NCBI GenBank assembly: GCA_002189035.1
Contig: NEEC01000010.1
Coordinates: 372,001 to 436,000 of the forward strand
Source of the DNA: Utricularia gibba
Taxonomy: Eukaryota > Streptophyta > Magnoliopsida > Lamiales > Lentibulariaceae
DNA: 64,000 nt
Reading direction: 5' to 3'
Shown: positions 58,737 to 64,000 of the stretch, in pieces
Layout of the letters: each line of letters starts with the position of its first letter
Numbering within the stretch: position 1 is the first letter of the stretch
The notes under the pieces: generated by a model
What the model saw: only the letters and a program-made list of their open reading frames with translations
Databases searched by the model: none
Told to the model about the DNA's origin: nothing
Program-made: the position numbers and the translations under genes

Positions 58737-58914
58737 CACGTGTCTGACCCGGATTGGTCCAAAGCTGACATAATACCGAACACCATGAATGCGAGAAGAT
58801 ATGTGTTCCATGCAACCACTGCATGTCGTAGGTCTTATCGCATTAGCTGTACTCCATCCGCTTCCCTAATCCCGCGCGCCCTCCGCCGCCACCCCTCCGA
58901 TCACTCTATAAATA
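58737..58914 (+). promoter_or_regulatory. XTH core promoter: G-box/ABRE and TATA box
   Basis: CCACGTGTC (core CACGTG 58737-58742) is a G-box of the ABRE type, bound by bZIP or bHLH factors in plants. TATAAATA lies at 58907-58914, 74 bases before the XTH start codon, a normal spacing for a short 5' UTR. Confidence 0.65.
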
Positions 58915-58987
58915 TCACACCTCGACCTCCACTTCAACTTACAAACTCAACCACCCACTTGGGAGGTGCAGAATAGCAAGCGCAAGT

Positions 58988-60007
58988 ATGACACCATCAA
59001 TGACTCATGTTACGGATGTCATCGTCTTGGCGCTTCTCCTGCTGTCTAGATTTGGGTCGGCTTCGAGTCTCGACCAGAGTTTCGACATAACGTGGGGAAA
59101 CGGGCGGGCCAAGATTCTCGGCGGCGGAAACCTGCTGACGCTGTCTATGGACAAGGCTTCGGGCTCAGGCTTTCAGTCCAAGAATGAGTTTCTGTACGGG
59201 AAGATCGACATGCAGATTAAGCTCGTCGCCGGCAACTCCGCTGGCACAGTCACCGCCTACTACGTACGTACTCAGAAACTACCTTGTACTGTCTCCTCCA
59301 CACGTGCTTCTTTCCAATTCTCATGTAACTGCCATCCAACTAACCTTCCTTTTGATGTTGCAGCTCTCGTCGTTGGGGGCGAACCACGACGAGATAGACT
59401 TCGAGTTCCTGGGGAATCTCAGTGGCCAGCCGTACACTCTGCATACAAATGTATTCGCACAAGGGAAGGGAGGAAGGGAGCAGCAGTTTCGCCTCTGGTT
59501 CGATCCTACACAAGACTTCCAGACTTACTCCATCCTCTGGAATCCACGTAGCATCATGTAAGGCAGCAGCAGAGCTCATAGATGTCGGGTGATTTCAAGG
59601 AGGCATACATACCGTACTGATGCGTTGCTTGAAACAGATTCACTGTAGATGGGACGCCAATCAGGGAGTTCAAGAACCTGCAATCAAGGGGAGTGCAGTA
59701 TCCAACGAGCCAGCCAATGAGAATTTACGCGAGTCTGTGGGATGCGGAAGACTGGGCAACCAGAGGAGGACTGGTTAAGACGGATTGGGGCCAAGCTCCA
59801 TTCACGGCTTCCTTCAGGAATTTCAATGCTTTGTCTTGTTCAAACTCATGCCAGAATTCTCCTGCGAATTCCTGGTTTTCACAGTCACTGGACGCTGCAG
59901 GGGCACAGAAAGTGAAATGGGTGCAGCAGAACTACATGATATACAACTACTGCACCGATCGCCAGCGCTTTCCACAGGGCCCCCCTGTTGAATGCTCCAT
60001 TGCTTGA
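58988..60007 (+). CDS. XTH: Xyloglucan endotransglucosylase/hydrolase, 3 exons
   Basis: GH16 enzyme that cuts and rejoins xyloglucan in the cell wall. Exons 58988-59263, 59364-59557 and 59638-60007 (GT/AG) give 279 residues, the usual length. A hydrophobic signal peptide ([17 protein letters not shown]) directs secretion. The catalytic motif [11 protein letters not shown] is at residues 100-110, with nucleophile Glu102 and acid/base Glu106. An N-glycosylation site NLS follows directly at 110. Other family blocks are [67 protein letters not shown], and the XTH C-terminal extension with [20 protein letters not shown] and a final Cys. No break was seen. It looks closest to the XTH22-25 group. 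Confidence 0.93.
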
Positions 60008-61902
60008 TTCCGGGACTCAATGTGTGTAGCATAAGTTCGCAAGCTGCCAGCTGTTATCATATCAGATCAAAACAGATACTTGTATGCATACGCTTAATTC
60101 TCACATATGGATCCATTCGTGGGACCTCTTACCTGTGTCATCATTCAGACATATAGTATATGAAAGGAACTATCTCTATGTTCTCTTCAGATCCAACATT
60201 ATGGAAATGAATTGAAATCTCAAGGAAACCTCGACGTTTCAAATAAGCCATCATCATTCAAATGAAAAAAATCCTCGCACATGTGGGGCTACCGAAGGAG
60301 ATTATATCTTGCAAGTGAAGATGAAAATACACATAATAAAGGAATTACGCTGGAAACTAGCTTAAATGAAGCAGGTGTATGAAAGGCGGGCTAAATATCC
60401 GAAGCCTCTCCATAATGCCAGGAGACCACAACCTTATACAACAAGCTACCCCCAAAAGTGTCCAAGGCACTACCAACAGTGACATCTATCCTGCCTACTC
60501 CAGCAAATTTTATGGTCTGTAGATCAGCCATTGTGATAACTCCATAGGCATACGTTCACCAGAATCTGACTTCAATAAAAGTATCCAATGAGAGTCGAAT
60601 TCCATATATGCATGTTTCTTTTATGCCGAATAAGCAATTTGAAGAGGCATGAGTGATACTAACACTACTGCAAAACATAGAGTAATAAAGCTTTGCAACC
60701 CAGGTCAATGTAAAAGTCAGCAAAACAAGCAGTCCATACGATAAAATGAAACGCTAGCTCTGCAACCGAGGATACAAATGTTTACTCCAATTTGAAATTT
60801 ACCTACTGGAGGGCATCTGCGACCAAAACAACAAGTTCTTCATCTATTCCTAGCCTTGATACCATGTTTGATGCACAAAATCAGGGACCAAACCTAGGAA
60901 CCAAAGTTCTCTTTCTCTACTAAAAGCATTGTCTGAACTAAAATCTAATCTTGCAATAAACCGTTTTTTGGGTGTCAGCACTCATTTTTTTCCCTCAATA
61001 TCAATTCCATGCACAAGGAACTCATCCGCATACTTGGCAAACAGCAATTGTTGATCAAGAAAAACATCAGTGAAATTTTTCCATCTATCCCTGACAACTG
61101 CATATCTACCCCCCAGCATAAACCCCTTAAGTTAATGGGGAATGCATATGACTGCTATATTTCCTCTCTTGAAAAAGGACCTTGATCAAGATCCTAGTAT
61201 TATACATCTAGATTAAGCACGTCTTCAGAAAGAAAAAAACCTTTTTTCTGGCAAATAAGATTCAATACAAGTCCCTGTTTACCCAAAACACAGGGCGCTT
61301 CTTTCAGCCTTTCAAAATCAACTTGCTAACCACTGAGTCACTTAGAGATAGAGCAATAAAATAAGCATCCAAAGAGGCAGTAAGATGCATATGCAAAATC
61401 ATTTACAATGTTTAATTAAGCATAAAATGCTAAGGGTAAAATTAATAAGCCTATTAACCTCTTGTTTATGTTTACCTCATGCTAAGTGGCATTTGCTATC
61501 TTCAATGGATTCCATTTTCTAGTTTTTATATTCTTTGACTTAGCAGGAAACAATAGAAATACAAGCTCTGAGCAATAAACTCCCCTAATATTCCAAAACT
61601 GTTGGCAGCAACATTTACGAATCAGAAATTGACTAACCCCAAGTCACTATCGTATTCTCAACATGTAACCAAAATCCAATATTGAACAGGAGCAGCATGA
61701 AATTATGTTTTCTTGGCAGTCCACATGAACCACTAGAGAATACAATTTTGGCCTCCCTATACTGATGTGAGGATTCACTGACGACTAAGAATGTTTAAGA
61801 AATTTGTCTACTGATCTAACAGTGATATGGCTTGCCCCCTCATCTATCTCAAGGCGTTGTTGGGACAGATACCACCTCGGATTTGCAAGCCACCTATATC
61901 TT
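60008..61902. other. 3' flank of the XTH gene, no gene seen
   Basis: Probable XTH 3' UTR, then non-coding sequence of moderate AT content. No repeat copy or protein similarity was recognised. Confidence 0.4.
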
Positions 61903-62330
61903 TATGATTGAGATACGGCCAATGGATCTCTCAGTTAAATGCTTCAGAAACAGTAGACCCAGCATATCAGGAAATGCATGTAATTCTTCAACAGCTGCGG
62001 ACTTACTCAGTGGATCAGCCCCAAACATGATGACATGACCACCAGCAGGTCCATCATTCTTATACAATTTAGCATGTTCCTCAGCCGTAAGAATTCTCCA
62101 TTTTAGAATCTCCAAGAGTGGATCTAGCAACCTGGTTCACCTTACCCTGAAGTAAGTTTCAAACATTCTCCTCAACCGCCAACTAGAGAGACTGAATCAG
62201 GAATGGGTTCCTCATCCACAGACACCATATTCATTAACGCAATAGGAAGAACCAATGCTGCAAATAAAATCGGACCCTGTGAATATATCAATACAAGGGC
62301 GAAACAGAAGCCCACAACGAACCGATAGTT
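61894..62330 (-). pseudogene. Unrecognised coding-like fragment
   Basis: A 78-codon minus-strand frame has non-repetitive, protein-like composition: [50 protein letters not shown]. Just upstream in another frame is GPILFAALVLPIALMN, which could be a membrane segment. There is no clear start or exon structure. I do not recognise the family. It may be a gene fragment or retro-copied pseudogene. Confidence 0.3.
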
Positions 62331-62949
62331 TTGTGATTCTGTGAAATGAAATGCACCATATGATTACAAATACGGGCGTTCATTACACGACAATTACCGT
62401 AAACCAATCAGCAGGAGGGCGAAGACGGAACAAAAAGCATACTTGGACCCACGCGTGGTAACGTATCAACATGTGTTCACCTTCCAGGGGTAATTACCCA
62501 AGAAAGTGTTTCCCGAGTAAACTTGCCCGGCAGATGAGAAAAATGCTCATTGCAGAAACTTCAATGAAAATTCTGTAACTGTATGTTTATTGATTTTCAG
62601 AAAAGTTGAGGTGACTTTCTTTTATTAAATTTACTTTATGAAATTTTTTAAATTACTTTATAAATTTTCAAAAACATTCTTTACAATTTAAAATCTAAAT
62701 TTCATAATATTAAAACATTTTCAACACAAAACATAATATGAAATTAGTTGATTAACTACTAATCATAGAATACATCAATTTAAATTAATCCAAATATGTT
62801 CGATCAAATTTTTTTTCAAGCGATTGAATACTGCTATCACAAGAATACTTCACTCAATCTAGATAATTTTACATATTCATTCCAATATCTTTGTAACTTA
62901 CTAAGGGTTGGATTATTATAGATCAATCATATCCATCTATATCAGTATC

Positions 62950-63864
62950 TCCAAGAATAAAATGTACTTCACTTTCAACAATCATATTATATAGTATAAT
63001 AAATGCATACATGATATCCTGAATTGACTTTGCAATATTCCAAAAGTAATTTCTATGTCTTTTTTAGTACTCTCTTGGAATTGAGCAAAAAGATGTACTT
63101 TTTGTCCCTATGAAAGTGTAATAGATTTCATGAGCAAAGCTCAATCAAAATAAATGTCATTAACCAAATAATATTTCATGTCATAAATAGAACTATTTAT
63201 TGTGAATTGTACTTGAAGGGCAACATCATTATGCAATTCATTTAGTAATGAAAAATGCCATAAAACATTGAGATTATTATTCACCTATCATTCCAAAAAA
63301 AACATGTCAAATCCACGTACCTGCAGAGGCTACTGCTTCTAACATGAGTCATATTTTGCGATGATCATCACACTGAAATTGACTATGTCATGCAATTGGA
63401 TAATTTTTTAATTCCCAATGCATACAATCCACATTATCAAGCATGTTTGGAAAGCCCCAAGATTATGCTTAAGCAAGCAAAACTTCCAAATCTTCAACCG
63501 TAGAAGCTCTCAAATATTATTTTAAAAAACAAATACGAATAGCAATAACATAATGCTATATACATTGAATAGCTGTTGTCTCTCCAATTCGAATATATTC
63601 ATCTACACTATCACCACAAGAACTAAAAGGTAACATACGTATAGCAACTATGCACTTTTGCAAAGAGCTTAGCCCTAAATGACCTGTGCAATCCATATTT
63701 TCTTGAAAAAATGAATCCTTACTTTGGAAAGTCTCAACTATTCTTACAAATAAATATATTTTCATTCGAAATCTCCTACGGAATTGTTCATATGTGTAAG
63801 TTGCATCATTACAAAAATAATAAGCCACCAACCTTTTATGTCCTAGTTCACAATTGCGCTTCAC
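62950..63864 (-). pseudogene. PIF/Harbinger (ALP1-like) transposase remnant
   Basis: The N-terminal part is open at 63556-63864: YTYEQFRRRFRMKIYLFVRI, TGHLGLSSLQKCIVAIRMLP, SVDEYIRIGETTA. It continues left in broken frames with GFPNMLDNVDCMHWELKNYP (first catalytic Asp), MLEAVASAGTWI and, near 63070, IPREY and then RHRNYFWNIAKSI (the usual ERAFGVL region). Several stops and deletions show it is dead. The left border is approximate. Confidence 0.75.
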
Positions 63865-64000
63865 ACGTTGGCGTGATCGTCACTGTCTTGAGGTTTCTTA
63901 TTGCTCTGCATGTATTTCATTACGGATGAAATCAATCCCTATGAATGATCACTGTATAATCAATATAATTTTTTTATGAAAAACTCCAGTGCATGACTCC

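Overview
The window is nuclear DNA from a flowering plant. Its single-copy genes have small introns with GT/AG borders and belong to angiosperm families: an MDL2-type MIF homologue, a bHLH35-type transcription factor, an AT-hook/PPC (AHL) protein and an XTH. These genes lie in dense, old, nested transposon sequence. I cannot name the species. No rRNA, tRNA, CRISPR or bacterial-type feature was seen. Borders of diverged repeats were placed by eye and may be off by about 20 bases. Borders with target-site duplications (TSDs) are exact.

Layout. 1-1475: one LTR nested in another. 2298-3204: the three-exon MDL2-like gene, with a one-base frameshift in exon 1. 3.2-9.0 kb: AT-rich sequence with a MITE-like element, short hairpins and a degenerate FCP1/NIF-like phosphatase gene. 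9.0-13.9 kb: a minus-strand Athila-like Ty3/gypsy remnant with a tRNA-Asp-type primer site, an LTR, an env-region ORF and the integrase end, broken by a solo LTR. 14.7-25.2 kb: a plus-strand gypsy gag/protease remnant. Its protease is split by a complete Tat-lineage Ty3/gypsy element at 16297-25155 (TSD AAGAC), which itself carries a solo LTR (TSD TCGGC). 25.2-27.9 kb: an LTR fragment, a copia fragment and a Tat solo LTR (TSD ATATT). 27.9-33.7 kb: a Mutator-like element with long inverted ends, a MULE transposase, palindromic repeats and captured gene pieces.

34.9-40.7 kb is the genic island: the bHLH gene (minus strand), a head-to-head gene for an unknown basic protein, and the AHL gene. 42-53 kb holds solo LTRs, a copia reverse-transcriptase remnant, a MuDR-type MULE remnant and a partial second Tat element. 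53-57 kb holds LTR and hAT remnants. 58.7-60.0 kb is the XTH gene with a G-box and TATA box. 63-63.9 kb is a PIF/Harbinger remnant.

The most notable structure is the Tat element. Between pol and its 3' LTR it has a long ORF on the opposite strand, with two recognisable introns and a coiled-coil C-terminal half. Its N-terminal domain resembles an ORF carried inside the 28-33 kb Mutator-like element. That element also carries a piece of an FCP1-like phosphatase, and a longer copy of the same family lies at 8 kb. The two transposon classes therefore seem to share accessory gene families.
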